Shown here in pieces: positions 1-8,234 of a stretch of DNA of 64,000 bases. Every line of letters starts with the position of its first letter. Position 1 is the stretch's first letter. Origin of the DNA: JAOUJD01 sp963811265 (GTDB taxonomy: Bacteria; Pseudomonadota; Gammaproteobacteria; Burkholderiales; Burkholderiaceae_F); the NCBI GenBank assembly GCA_963811265.1, contig CAWEQS010000024.1, positions 65,249-129,248 of the forward strand, written 5' to 3'. Below the pieces are notes generated by a model that had not been told where the DNA came from, did no database searches, and saw only the letters and a program-made list of their open reading frames with translations. The position numbers and the translations under genes were made by a program.

Positions 1-1
1 C

Positions 2-817
2 GCGCAGGAGGCCAAGCCGCTGGTCGAGGCGAAAGGGCTGCGCAAGGAGTACCGCCTGAAGACCGGCCTGCTGAAGCGCAAGACGATCGAGGCGGTCAAG
101 GACGCAAGCTTCGCGCTCTACCGCGGCCGGACCCTCGGCGTGGTGGGCGAGTCGGGCTCCGGCAAGACCACCGTCGGGATGATGCTGATGCGGCTGACGC
201 AGGCCACGGCCGGGCAGGTCCTTTACGACGGCACCGACCTGCTGGCACTGAGCGACCGGGAGATGATGGCGTACCGGCGCAGGATCCAGATCATCTTCCA
301 GAACCCGTTCGCAAGCCTCAACCCGCGCTTCACGGTCGGGCAGATCCTGACCGAGCCGATGAAGATCCACGGCATCGGCGCGAGCGACAACGACCGGTTC
401 GAGCTGGCCGTCGCGCTGTCGAAGCGCGTCGGACTGGCCGAAGACAGCGTTTACAAGTATCCGCACGAGTTCTCGGGCGGGCAGCGGCAGCGCATCGCGA
501 TCGCGCGCTGCCTGTCGATGAAGCCCGACGTGCTCATCTGCGACGAATCGGTCTCTGCGCTCGACGTGTCGGTGCAGGCGACGGTGCTGAACCTGCTGCT
601 CGACCTGCAGGACGAATTCGGCATGACCTACGTGTTCATCAGTCACGACCTCGCCGTGGTGAAGTACATGGCGGACGACATGCTGGTGATGAACCAGGGC
701 GCCATCGTCGAGCGGGGACCGGCCGATGCCATCTACGCGGATCCCCAGAACGAATACACGCGTAAGCTCATGACTGCGATCCCGCGCGGCTTTGCCGGCC
801 GCCAGCTTCGCACCTGA
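2..817 (+). CDS. Peptide ABC transporter ATP-binding protein (3' part)
   Basis: The gene runs in from before the window; the open frame begins at base 2. It hydrolyses ATP to drive import of di- or oligopeptides (or a related solute) through an inner-membrane permease. Visible are Walker A (GESGSGKTT, about residues 49-57 of the visible part), the Q-loop in IIFQNPFASLNP, the signature FSGGQRQRIAIAR, Walker B (DVLICDES) and the switch histidine in FISHDL. The Q-loop NPFASLNPR and the C-terminal YTRKLMTAIP tail are typical of the Dpp/Opp/YejF group. The stretch before Walker A reads like the start of a second ATPase half, so this may be the C-terminal half of a fused YejF-type ATPase. No permease gene is visible. 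Confidence 0.88.
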   Translation, partial: AQEAKPLVEAKGLRKEYRLKTGLLKRKTIEAVKDASFALYRGRTLGVVGESGSGKTTVGMMLMRLTQATAGQVLYDGTDLLALSDREMMAYRRRIQIIFQNPFASLNPRFTVGQILTEPMKIHGIGASDNDRFELAVALSKRVGLAEDSVYKYPHEFSGGQRQRIAIARCLSMKPDVLICDESVSALDVSVQATVLNLLLDLQDEFGMTYVFISHDLAVVKYMADDMLVMNQGAIVERGPADAIYADPQNEYTRKLMTAIPRGFAGRQLRT

Positions 818-851
818 TCAATGCTGCCGGCCTCCGGCCGGCCTGAATGCG

Positions 852-1562
852 ATGTTCGGCGCCGCCGACACCGACCTGCAAAGCCGACTCGCCCAGGCGC
901 TCGACGCAGTCAAGACGCTGCGCGGCCTGCTGGCGGCCGATCCCCAGCTTTCGAAGCGCTGGCACGCGGTGAAGCAGTTCCAGGCTGACCGCCTCCGCGC
1001 CACCTACCCGGACCTGCTCGCCTCGGACCGTTACCGCGAGCCGTGCGAGTTCTTCCTCGACGAGCTGTACGGCGCGCACGACTTCGATCAACGCGACGCC
1101 GAGGCGCAGCGCGTGGTGCCGAAGCTGGCGAAGATGCTGCCGACCCGCGCGCTCGAAACGCTGCTGCTCGCGGTGCAGCTCGACGAAATGTCCGAGCGCT
1201 TCGACTCGGAGATGGCGCGGAAGATCGCCTTGCCCGTCACGGCCTCGAACTACGCCGACGCCTACCCCACGGTCGCCAGCGAAGCCGAGCGCGAACGGCA
1301 GATCGAGGTGGTCGACGAAATCGGCAAGGCGCTCGACAAGCTCGCGCGCTTCCCGGTGCTGTCCACGATGCTGCACATGATGAAGGGTCCGGCCGAGATG
1401 TGGGGGCTGTCGCACCTGCATCACTTCCTGCAGCGCGGGTTCGACGCGTTTGTGGGGATGGGAGGCGCGCGCGAGTTCCTCGCGACGATCCGGCGACGCG
1501 AATCGGCGGTGAACCACCGCCTCTTCGCGCGCGATCCCGATCCGTTCCGGCCGGTCGACTGA
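852..1562 (+). CDS. FFLEELY-motif protein of unknown function
   Basis: A 236-residue soluble protein, with no signal peptide or membrane segment. It carries FFLDELYG near residue 67, matching the motif that names a conserved betaproteobacterial family of unknown function. The rest looks all-helical (heptad-like stretches in ADTDLQSRLAQALDAVKTLRG and LETLLLAVQLDEMSERFD). The ATG at 852 is preferred because an earlier start would extend back into the end of the ABC ATPase gene, which stops at 817. The gap to the ATPase gene is 34 bases, so co-transcription is possible but not implied by function. Family recognition is good; no role is known to me. Confidence 0.75.
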   Translation: MFGAADTDLQSRLAQALDAVKTLRGLLAADPQLSKRWHAVKQFQADRLRATYPDLLASDRYREPCEFFLDELYGAHDFDQRDAEAQRVVPKLAKMLPTRALETLLLAVQLDEMSERFDSEMARKIALPVTASNYADAYPTVASEAERERQIEVVDEIGKALDKLARFPVLSTMLHMMKGPAEMWGLSHLHHFLQRGFDAFVGMGGAREFLATIRRRESAVNHRLFARDPDPFRPVD

Positions 1563-1590
1563 AGTCGCGCGAGCCAGGCGTTAACAGGCC

Positions 1591-2100
1591 CTAGGCGCCG
1601 AGCCGGACGATGCGGGTCCTCGTCCAGCGGTCGTGCAGCAGCCGCCTTTGCGGATCGGCCAGCGCAGGCAGCAGCAGCGCGGCGAACCCCGCTGCCAGCG
1701 CGCCGAGGTCGGCCAGCGCATGCGAGTGGAAGAGCGACACCCAGGCCAGCCCGGGCAGCCAGAGGTGCCACGCGAGCGCGTAGCGCGCGATGGCCCGTCC
1801 CACCGACGGCGGGGCGCCGCTGTCATCGAGCACCTTGAGGTTCCAGGTCTTCAGCGCCAGGGTCTGTCCGGAGCGCGACCAGCACCAGACGAAGTAGCCG
1901 CCGATCGCGAAGAAGAGGATGGCCTGCAGCGCGGCGCGCGGGCCCGGCGGCAACGGGTACTTCCACTGGAACAGCGCGAGCAGCGAGTAAGACACGATGA
2001 AGACGACGCCGAAGAGCAGCACGGCTTCGTAGATCATGGCAGCCAGGCGCAGCGGAAGGCCGGCGGGCCGGACGGAAGTGGACGGGGGCAGGGAGGACAC
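1591..2100 (-). CDS. RDD family membrane protein
   Basis: A 169-residue inner-membrane protein starting at GTG. The RDD-type region opens with RLAAMIYEAVLLFGVVFIV (Arg then acidic residue around the first membrane segment). A second hydrophobic segment follows (AILFFAIGGYFVWCW), then the characteristic GQTLALKTWNLKVLDDSG and the C-terminal LLHDRWTRTRIV. About four hydrophobic stretches are present. RDD proteins are poorly characterised; some are proposed to be ion transporters. It is the last gene of the minus-strand sigma factor operon, 41 bases after the DUF3106 gene, and converges with the FFLEELY gene. Confidence 0.8.
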   Translation of the reverse strand: MSSLPPSTSVRPAGLPLRLAAMIYEAVLLFGVVFIVSYSLLALFQWKYPLPPGPRAALQAILFFAIGGYFVWCWSRSGQTLALKTWNLKVLDDSGAPPSVGRAIARYALAWHLWLPGLAWVSLFHSHALADLGALAAGFAALLLPALADPQRRLLHDRWTRTRIVRLGA

Positions 2101-2141
2101 CCGCCGAGTCTAGCGGCGGCTCACGGCGCGCCCGGCGGGCG

Positions 2142-2817
2142 CTACGGCTTGATCTCCGGCGCCGGCTCCGGGGGAGCCGCCGCGGGCGCGCTCGGCGCGG
2201 TGGGCGAAGCGTCCGGCGCCGCCGACGCTGCCGCTTCAGATGGGGCCGGTGGTGCGGGCGGCTCGGCCTTCGCGGCGGGCGCGGCCGGCACGGTGGCCGA
2301 CTTCACCTGCGCGGGCTGCAGTCGGGTCCGCTCCTCCTTCTTCGGGGTGCGCTCGGCCAACTCGCGTTTCTTTTCCTCGGGCAGTTCCTGGTACTTCTGC
2401 AGCTTCTCCTGGCGCTGGTCGGCGGGGAGCTGGTAGGCCCGGCGGAAGTTCTCCCGGGTGACTCGGCGCTGCTCGGGCGTGAGCTTCGCCAGTTCCTCCA
2501 TGCGCTCGTGCACGCGCTGCTTGCCGTCGACGGACAGGTTCGGATACTTCTTCGCGACCTCGAGCCACTTCTTCTTGGAGTCCGCCTCGAGCCCGGGCCA
2601 CAAGTCGCGCAGGGGCGCCAGGGCCTCGCGTTGCGCTGGAGTGAGTTCGCTCCACGCTGGCCTCACGGTCCCGGGAACCGGCACCGGCGCCGGGGTTGGC
2701 GCTTCCGTGGGAGCGGTGGCGGTCGGCAAGGGCGCCGCGCGGCGGCGGCGACGACGGCTGGCAGGCGACCAGAGCCGCGCCGGCCAGCAGGAGGACCCGA
2801 GTGACGTAGGGCTGCAC
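2142..2817 (-). CDS. DUF3106 protein with signal peptide, frameshifted
   Basis: DUF3106 body: repeated WSELTPAQREALAPL / LTPEQRRVTRENFRRAYQLP / LPEEKKRELAERTP helices, then a long Ala-Pro tail. The long reading frame starts at TTG 2729 without a secretion signal. A signal peptide (VTRVLLLAGAALVAC, lipobox-like LVAC) lies just upstream in another frame and joins it if one base is removed near 2735-2750 in a CG-rich run. From GTG 2817 the repaired protein would be 224 residues; TTG 2832, overlapping the upstream stop, is an alternative. The protein is probably exported to the periplasm and possibly lipid-anchored; its function is unknown. It follows the DUF3619 gene directly. The insertion is likely a sequence error, as in several other genes here. 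Confidence 0.68.
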
Positions 2818-2828
2818 TCGGGCTCCGG

Positions 2829-3230
2829 TCAAAGTTCGTCGGTGCCGGTCTGGAGCAGCGTTCCGAATCCCTTGTCGGCGTACGTGCCGATGGGCGCGTC
2901 GTCGAGCAGGACGGCGAAATCCATGTCAGCGAGTTCGGTAATCCGACGCTCCTGCTGCCACTGGTAGATGGCGACGAAGCCGACGATCAGCGCGAACAGC
3001 GGAGCGGCCAGTCCGAGCCGTTGCGCCCAGCCAACCGGAGCGTCGCTTTCGAGGGACGGACCGCCCGCAGGCACCAAAATGGGGCGCCAGACCGGCGCGG
3101 ATTGCGCCCGATGCGCCGACAGCGCCTTGCGGCGCGCCTGCTCGAGGCGCAGGGAGGTCCTGTAGTCGAGGTGCTCGGCCCCTTCGTTGAGCGCTTGCCG
3201 GACGCGGTAGCCGAATTCGTTTTCGTTCAT
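2829..3230 (-). CDS. DUF3619 membrane protein, candidate anti-sigma factor
   Basis: A 133-residue protein with one membrane segment (LGLAAPLFALIVGFVAIYQW, about residues 72-91). The N-terminal cytoplasmic part is about 70 residues (FGYRVRQALNEGAEHLD..., ending in a basic stretch ARRKALSAHR). The short periplasmic tail includes FAVLLDDAPIGTYADKGF. Its ATG overlaps the stop of the sigma factor gene by four bases (3227-3230), implying translational coupling. A small single-pass protein coupled to an ECF sigma factor is the usual layout for an anti-sigma factor, but no zinc-binding HxxxCxxC motif is seen. That role is inferred from context only. Confidence 0.8.
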   Translation of the reverse strand: MNENEFGYRVRQALNEGAEHLDYRTSLRLEQARRKALSAHRAQSAPVWRPILVPAGGPSLESDAPVGWAQRLGLAAPLFALIVGFVAIYQWQQERRITELADMDFAVLLDDAPIGTYADKGFGTLLQTGTDEL

Positions 3231-3796
3231 AGTGTTATGCCTCGAGCGCTCAAGGCCTTGGCCAGGGCGTGGGTGGCCCGCGAACAGTGGGTTTTGACGC
3301 TCCCCTCGGAGCAGCCCATCGCCGCGGCGGTCTCAGCCACGTCCATCTCTTCCCAGTAACGCATCACGAACGCCTCCCGTTGACGGGCCGGAAGGCGGGA
3401 AATCTCCTCTTCGATGATCGCGATCACCTGCGACCGCTCGACCTTGTCGGCGGCGCTCTCGGCACCGTCGGACCCGGCGAGCGCCTCCAGGGTCTCGAGC
3501 GGATCCGAATCCTCCTCGTCGTCCCGGCCGCCGCCCAGTGCCGAGAAGAGCGTGACCCAGGTGGAGCGAACCTTCTGGCGGCGGAAATAGTCGTGGATCG
3601 TGTTCTGCAGGATCCGCGTGAACAGGAGCGGGAGTTCGGCCGCCGGGCGGTCGCCGTAGTTCTCGGCGAGCTTCAGCATCGCGTCCTGCACGATGTCCAG
3701 CGCCCCGTCGGCGTCCCGCACGGCGAACTGCGCCTGCTTGTAGGCACGGCGCTCGACACTGGCCAGGAACGCGGAGAGTTCTTCGGCGGAAGCCAT
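3227..3796 (-). CDS. ECF RNA polymerase sigma factor
   Basis: A 189-residue sigma-70 family factor with only regions 2 and 4. Region 2 holds DIVQDAMLKLAENYGDRP and the -10 recognition helix around FTRILQNTIHDYFRRQK. A short acidic linker (GGGRDDEEDSDPLETLEAL) follows. Region 4 holds LPARQREAFVMRYWEEMDVAETAAAMGCSEG split by the helix-turn-helix, ending SVKTHCSRATHALAKAL. It directs RNA polymerase to a small regulon that cannot be told from the sequence. It is first in the operon with the DUF3619, DUF3106 and RDD genes and is transcribed away from ilvI. The 4-base overlap with the DUF3619 gene suggests coupled synthesis of the sigma factor and a possible regulator. Confidence 0.92.
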   Translation of the reverse strand: MASAEELSAFLASVERRAYKQAQFAVRDADGALDIVQDAMLKLAENYGDRPAAELPLLFTRILQNTIHDYFRRQKVRSTWVTLFSALGGGRDDEEDSDPLETLEALAGSDGAESAADKVERSQVIAIIEEEISRLPARQREAFVMRYWEEMDVAETAAAMGCSEGSVKTHCSRATHALAKALSARGITL

Positions 3797-4094
3797 TCAT
3801 CCGGGTCCCGGAACGGCGCAGCGTCGCTCCCGCAAGGGCCCGATAGAGGATGGAAGAAGGCGCGGCATCCTAGCAGGAACGACCGTGGCGACTGACGTCG
3901 CGCGCCGTCGCTGCGCGTTTGCAGAATGTTGTGCGCTGCAGTATCGTCCCGCCCTCTTGTAACACAAGAACATAGCTCAGCGACTGCAGCCTATCCCGTT
4001 GTAACCGCCAGAAGCGCCCGCCGCACCGCCTGCCACAAGCGGGTACGGGACGGCATCCGATCAATTTCCAGTGGACTTTGAGAGGGTTCGCGAA
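3797..4094. other. Divergent intergenic region, sigma factor / ilvI
   Basis: A gene-free stretch of 298 bases between divergent genes, presumably holding both promoters. On the plus strand TTGCAG (3919-3924), 17 nt, TATCGT (3942-3947) is a weak promoter candidate for ilvI. The heptamer TTGTAAC occurs twice, at 3958 and 3999; the first forms part of a small inverted repeat CTTGT-aac-ACAAG (3956-3968). A 53-codon open frame from the ATG near 3927 is not rich in Ile, Val or Leu codons, so I do not call an attenuation peptide. No classical terminator was seen. Confidence 0.4.
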
Positions 4095-5807
4095 ATGCAA
4101 CTCACCGGCGCCGAGATCGTTGTACGTTGTTTGCAGGATGAGGGAGTGACCCACGTCTTCGGATACCCCGGAGGCGCCGTCCTGTACATCTACGACGAGA
4201 TCTTCAAGCAGGACAAGTTTCAGCACATCCTCGTTCGGCACGAGCAGGCCGCGGTGCATGCGGCAGACGCCTATTCGCGCTCCAGCCAGCGCGTCGGCGT
4301 GGCGCTCGTCACGAGCGGACCCGGTGTCACCAATGCCGTGACCGGGATCGCCACCGCGTACATGGACTCGATACCGATGGTCATCGTGACCGGCCAGGTG
4401 CCGACCCACGCCATCGGCCAGGATGCTTTCCAGGAGTGCGACACGGTCGGCATCACGCGCCCGTGCGTGAAGCACAACTTCCTCGTGAAGGACGTGCGCG
4501 ACCTGGCAAGCACGATGAAGAAGGCGTTCTACATCGCGCAGACCGGCCGGCCCGGGCCGGTGCTCGTCGACATTCCCAAGGACGTGACCGTCGCCAGGAC
4601 GGAGTACCTCTATCCGCGCGAGATGGAGATGCGCTCCTACAAGCCGGTGGTCAAGGGCCACCAGGGGCAGATCAAGAAGGCGGTCCAGCTGCTGCTGTCG
4701 GCGGAGCGCCCCATGATCTACACCGGCGGCGGCGTCATCCTGTCCGATTCCTCCGACCTCCTGAACCGGCTCGTCAACCTGCTCGGCTTCCCGTGCACCA
4801 ACACGCTGATGGGGCTCGGCGGGTTCAAGGCGAGCGATCCGAAGTTCGTCGGCATGCTCGGGATGCACGGCACGTACGAGGCCAACATGGCCATGCAGAA
4901 CTGCGACGTGCTGCTCGCCGTCGGCGCGCGCTTCGACGACCGCGTGATCGGCAACCCGAAGCACTTCGCCAGCAGCCCGCGCAAGATCGTCCACGTCGAT
5001 GTCGACCCGTCGTCGATCAGCAAGCGGGTGAAGGTCGACGTGCCGATCGTCGGTGACGTGCGCGAGGTGCTCGCCGAACTGCTGTCGCAGATCGAGGCGA
5101 CCAGCGTGCGGCCGGACGTGGCGCATCTCACGGCCTGGTGGGACCAGATCAACGAGTGGCGCAAGCGTGAATGCCTGCGCTACGAGCAGAACGGCGGCCC
5201 GATCAAGCCGCAGTACGTGGTCGAGAAGCTGTGGGAGGTGACCGGCGGCGACGCGTTCATCACGTCCGACGTCGGCCAGCACCAGATGTGGGCCGCGCAG
5301 TACTACCGCTTCGACAAGCCGCGCCGCTGGATCAACTCGGGCGGCCTCGGGACGATGGGCGTTGGACTTCCGTACGCGATGGGCGTGCAGATGGCGAACC
5401 CGGACGCGAGCGTCGCGGTGGTCACGGGCGAGGCGTCGATCCAGATGTGCATCCAGGAACTGTCGACCTGCAAGCAGTACCGCCTGACCCCGAAGATCTG
5501 CAACCTCAACAACCGCTACCTCGGCATGGTGAGGCAGTGGCAGCAGATCGAGTACGGCAGCCGGTACTCGGAGTCGTACATGGACGCGCTGCCCGATTTC
5601 GTGCGCCTGGCCGAAAGCTACGGGCACGTCGGCATGCGGATCGAGAGTCCCGGAGACGTCGAGCCTGCCCTGAAAGAGGCGTTCGGCAAGTACAAGGACC
5701 GCCTGGTGTTCCTCGACTTCATCACCGACCAGAAGGAAAACGTCTGGCCGATGGTGAAGGCGGGGAAGGGTCTCACCGAAATGCTGCTCGGATCGGAAAA
5801 TCTATGA
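4095..5807 (+). CDS. ilvI: Acetolactate synthase, large catalytic subunit
   Basis: Condenses two pyruvates (or pyruvate plus 2-oxobutyrate) to acetolactate or acetohydroxybutyrate, the first common step of Val, Leu and Ile synthesis; cofactors are TPP, Mg2+ and FAD. Domains in order are the TPP pyrimidine-binding domain with GYPGGAVLYIYDE and the catalytic-type RHEQAAVHAADAYSR, the central FAD domain (AVGARFDDRVIG), and the TPP diphosphate domain. The latter motif here starts TGEASIQM instead of the usual GDG and ends NLNNRYLG. The ATG at 4095 (570 residues) is chosen because GAGAGGG lies just ahead; an in-frame GTG at 4071 is possible. Its stop overlaps ilvH by four bases (5804-5807), consistent with coupled synthesis of the two subunits. 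Confidence 0.95.
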   Translation: MQLTGAEIVVRCLQDEGVTHVFGYPGGAVLYIYDEIFKQDKFQHILVRHEQAAVHAADAYSRSSQRVGVALVTSGPGVTNAVTGIATAYMDSIPMVIVTGQVPTHAIGQDAFQECDTVGITRPCVKHNFLVKDVRDLASTMKKAFYIAQTGRPGPVLVDIPKDVTVARTEYLYPREMEMRSYKPVVKGHQGQIKKAVQLLLSAERPMIYTGGGVILSDSSDLLNRLVNLLGFPCTNTLMGLGGFKASDPKFVGMLGMHGTYEANMAMQNCDVLLAVGARFDDRVIGNPKHFASSPRKIVHVDVDPSSISKRVKVDVPIVGDVREVLAELLSQIEATSVRPDVAHLTAWWDQINEWRKRECLRYEQNGGPIKPQYVVEKLWEVTGGDAFITSDVGQHQMWAAQYYRFDKPRRWINSGGLGTMGVGLPYAMGVQMANPDASVAVVTGEASIQMCIQELSTCKQYRLTPKICNLNNRYLGMVRQWQQIEYGSRYSESYMDALPDFVRLAESYGHVGMRIESPGDVEPALKEAFGKYKDRLVFLDFITDQKENVWPMVKAGKGLTEMLLGSENL

Positions 5808-6295
5808 GGCACATCATCTCGGTGCTGCTGGAGAACGAGCCCGGCGCGCTGTCCCGCGTGGTCGGCCTCTTTTCGGCGCGCGGCTACAACATCGAAACCC
5901 TCACGGTCGCGCCGACGGAAGACGCCTCGCTGTCGCGGATGACGATCGTGTCGGTCGGTTCCGACGACATCATCGAGCAGATCACCAAGCACCTGAACCG
6001 GCTGATCGAGGTCGTGAAGGTGGTCGACCTGACCGAGGGCGACTACATCGAGCGCGAGCTCATGCTGATCAAGGTGCGCGCGGTGGGCAAGGAGCGCGAG
6101 GAGATGAAGCGGATGGCGGACATCTTCCGCGGCCGCATCATCGACGTCACCGAGCGCACCTACACGATCGAACTGACAGGCAACAGCGGGAAGCTCGACG
6201 CGTTCATCCAGGCCGTCGACCGCACGGCGATCCTCGAAACGGTCCGCACGGGCGGGTCGGGCGTGGGCCGCGGCGAACGAGTCCTGAGGGTCTAA
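5804..6295 (+). CDS. ilvH: Acetolactate synthase, small regulatory subunit
   Basis: A 163-residue regulatory subunit that activates the large subunit and confers valine feedback inhibition. The N-terminal ACT domain is plain (ISVLLENEPGALSRVVGLF, then ARGYNIETLTVAPT). A second ACT-like domain follows (ELMLIKVRAV ... RTYTIELTGNSGKLDAFI). Length is normal for the family. The ATG lies inside the end of ilvI (ATGA overlap). ilvC follows after 25 bases, making ilvI-ilvH-ilvC an operon. Confidence 0.96.
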   Translation: MRHIISVLLENEPGALSRVVGLFSARGYNIETLTVAPTEDASLSRMTIVSVGSDDIIEQITKHLNRLIEVVKVVDLTEGDYIERELMLIKVRAVGKEREEMKRMADIFRGRIIDVTERTYTIELTGNSGKLDAFIQAVDRTAILETVRTGGSGVGRGERVLRV

Positions 6296-6320
6296 TCAAT
6301 TACTTGAGGGGAAACACACG

Positions 6321-7337
6321 ATGAAGGTTTACTACGACAAGGACGCCGACCTCTCGCTGGTCAAGGGCAAGAAGGTCACGATCGTCGGCTACGGCTCGCA
6401 GGGCCACGCGCACGCGCAGAACCTGACGGACTCGGGCGTCAAGGTCACCATCGGCCTGCGCAAGGGCGGCGTCTCGTGGAAGAAGGCCGAAGGCGCGGGC
6501 CTCGCGGTCAAGGAAGTGGCGGACGCGGTGAAGGACGCCGACATCGTCATGATCCTGCTGCCGGACGAGAACCACGCGCAGGTCTACTCGGAGGCGATCG
6601 GCCCGAACATGAAGCAGGGCGCGGCACTCGCATTCGCGCACGGTTTCAACATCCACTACGGGCTGATCCAGGCACGGGCCGACCTCGACGTGATCATGAT
6701 CGCGCCGAAGGCGCCCGGCCACACGGTCCGCTCGACGTTCAAGCAGGGCGGCGGCGTGCCGATGCTCGTCGCGATCCACAAGGACGCCTCGGGCATGGCG
6801 CGCGACCTCGCGCTCTCGTACGCGGCGGCGATCGGCGGCGGCAAGGCCGGGATCATCGAGACCAACTTCCGCGAGGAGACCGAGACCGACCTGTTCGGCG
6901 AGCAGACCGTGCTCTGCGGCGGCACCGTCGAACTGATCAAGTGCGGCTTCGAGACGCTGGTCGAGGCGGGTTATGCGCCGGAGATGGCGTACTTCGAGTG
7001 CCTGCACGAGCTCAAGCTGATCGTCGACCTGATCTACGAGGGCGGCATCGCCAACATGAACTACTCGATCTCCAACAATGCCGAGTACGGCGAGTACGTG
7101 ACCGGTCCGAAGATCATCACGGAGGAGACCAAGAACGCGATGCGCCAGGCGCTGAAGGACATCCAGACGGGCGAGTACGCGAAGAGCTTCGTCCTGGAAA
7201 ACCGCGCGGGTGCCACCACGCTGAACGCTCGCCGTCGCCTGATGGCCGAGCATCAGATCGAGCAGGTGGGCGAGAAGCTGCGAGCCATGATGCCCTGGAT
7301 CAAGGCGAACCGGCTCGTCGACCAGTCGAAGAACTAG
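6321..7337 (+). CDS. ilvC: Ketol-acid reductoisomerase (NADP+)
   Basis: Isomerises and reduces acetolactate or acetohydroxybutyrate to the dihydroxy acids, using NADPH and two Mg2+. At 338 residues it is a short class I enzyme. The Rossmann motif GYGSQGHAHAQNL lies near residues 25-37 and the phosphate-binding loop is LRKGGVSWKKA. Metal and substrate residues lie in ETNFREETETDLFGEQ and CLHELKLIVDL (conserved Asp and Glu). A good Shine-Dalgarno (TTGAGGGG) precedes the ATG. It is the third gene of the ilv operon. Confidence 0.97.
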   Translation: MKVYYDKDADLSLVKGKKVTIVGYGSQGHAHAQNLTDSGVKVTIGLRKGGVSWKKAEGAGLAVKEVADAVKDADIVMILLPDENHAQVYSEAIGPNMKQGAALAFAHGFNIHYGLIQARADLDVIMIAPKAPGHTVRSTFKQGGGVPMLVAIHKDASGMARDLALSYAAAIGGGKAGIIETNFREETETDLFGEQTVLCGGTVELIKCGFETLVEAGYAPEMAYFECLHELKLIVDLIYEGGIANMNYSISNNAEYGEYVTGPKIITEETKNAMRQALKDIQTGEYAKSFVLENRAGATTLNARRRLMAEHQIEQVGEKLRAMMPWIKANRLVDQSKN

Positions 7338-7348
7338 CCGCGCAGGGA

Positions 7349-7368
7349 AGTCGAGGGGTTCCTCGATT
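7349..7368 (+). terminator. Hairpin after ilvC
   Basis: TCGAGG (7351-7356), a four-base loop, and CCTCGA (7361-7366) form a perfect 6-bp stem, extendable by two pairs including a G-U. It sits 13 bases after the ilvC stop. There is no T-run, so it is either a Rho-dependent or 3'-stabilising hairpin, or a weak terminator. Confidence 0.4.
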
Positions 7369-7451
7369 CGCGGCCGGCCCCGGCGATCAGACGACCCGGC
7401 GCCGGCCGCGCTGCGTTTAAAGTGCGGTCACCACCGTTCGGAAGGACAGCG

Positions 7452-8177
7452 ATGAAGCGACTGATGGCCCTGCTTGCGTGTTCGATTCCCCTGATGGCGC
7501 TTCCGGTGTCGGCGCAGACGCCGCCCATCGCGCCGCCGAACACCGGCACGGTGATCCTCATGACCGGCACGGCCGAGATCGAGGTGCCCAACGACGAGGC
7601 GGTCGCCAGCTTCTTCTACGAAGCGCAGGACGCGGACCTGACCAAGGCGCAGGGACTCGTGAACCAGCGCGTCGGCGACGGCACGGCCGCGCTGAAGCGC
7701 GCCGATCCGAAGGCCCAGGTGGAGACGTCCGGCTACAGCAGCTATCCGGTCTACGCGAGCGGCTCGGCGCGTTCGATCGTCGGCTGGCGGGTGCGGCAGG
7801 GCGTGATGCTGCGGACCGAGAACCTGGCCGCGCTTCCGCGCACCGTCTCGTCGGTGCAGTCCTACCTCGCGCTCGGCGGCATCGACTTCCGGCTGTCGAG
7901 AGCCGCGCGCGACAAGGTCGATGCGCAGCTGATCCAGATGGCGACGGCGAACCTCAACACGCGCTTTGCGTCCGCCGCGAATGCCATGGGCAGTTCGCCC
8001 GCGCGACTGCGCATCGAAGAGGTGAACTTCGGAGTGCGCGAAGGCGGGCCGCAGCCGGTGATGATGCGGGCAGCGCCGATGATGGCGTCGGACGCGAGCG
8101 CGCCGCCGCCGAGCTTCGAGACCGGACGCACCACCGAACGCCTGACCGTGAGCGGAAAGGCGCGCCTGCTTCCCTGA
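7452..8177 (+). CDS. SIMPL domain (DUF541) periplasmic protein
   Basis: A 241-residue exported protein. The Sec signal peptide MKRLMALLACSIPLMALPVSA cleaves at about residue 21. The SIMPL/DUF541 domain follows: TGTAEIEVPNDEAVASFFYEA, the middle region with VETSGYSSYPVY and GWRVRQGVMLRTENL, and the C-terminal part IDFRLSRAARDKVDAQLIQMA. Family members are oligomeric periplasmic or outer-membrane-associated proteins linked to stress tolerance; no enzymatic role is established. GGAAGGAC precedes the ATG. It stands alone between ilvC and psd. Confidence 0.85.
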   Translation: MKRLMALLACSIPLMALPVSAQTPPIAPPNTGTVILMTGTAEIEVPNDEAVASFFYEAQDADLTKAQGLVNQRVGDGTAALKRADPKAQVETSGYSSYPVYASGSARSIVGWRVRQGVMLRTENLAALPRTVSSVQSYLALGGIDFRLSRAARDKVDAQLIQMATANLNTRFASAANAMGSSPARLRIEEVNFGVREGGPQPVMMRAAPMMASDASAPPPSFETGRTTERLTVSGKARLLP

Positions 8178-8205
8178 GCGGCCGGGCGACCCGTTCCGAT
8201 ACCAT

Positions 8206-8229
8206 ATGTCCCTGATCCTTCAGGGACAT
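8206..8229 (+). promoter_or_regulatory. Perfect 10-bp hairpin over the psd ribosome binding site
   Basis: ATGTCCCTGA (8206-8215), loop TCCT, and TCAGGGACAT (8220-8229) form a perfect inverted repeat between the SIMPL gene and psd. The right arm contains AGGGA, the only plausible Shine-Dalgarno for the TTG start of psd at 8235. The hairpin is not followed by a T-run, so control of psd translation is at least as likely as termination. Confidence 0.5.
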
Positions 8230-8234
8230 TGCCC

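Noticed and set aside
3927..4082. 53-codon frame upstream of ilvI as a branched-chain attenuation leader
   Set aside because: It is not enriched in Ile, Val or Leu codons and no clear terminator/antiterminator pair follows.
3870..5627. Long antisense open frame opposite ilvI (and similar ones opposite pnp, nuoG, nuoM and others)
   Set aside because: In high-G+C genes the antisense frame is kept open by codon bias; the translations are Arg/His/Asp-rich without domains, and the sense strand encodes a complete known enzyme.
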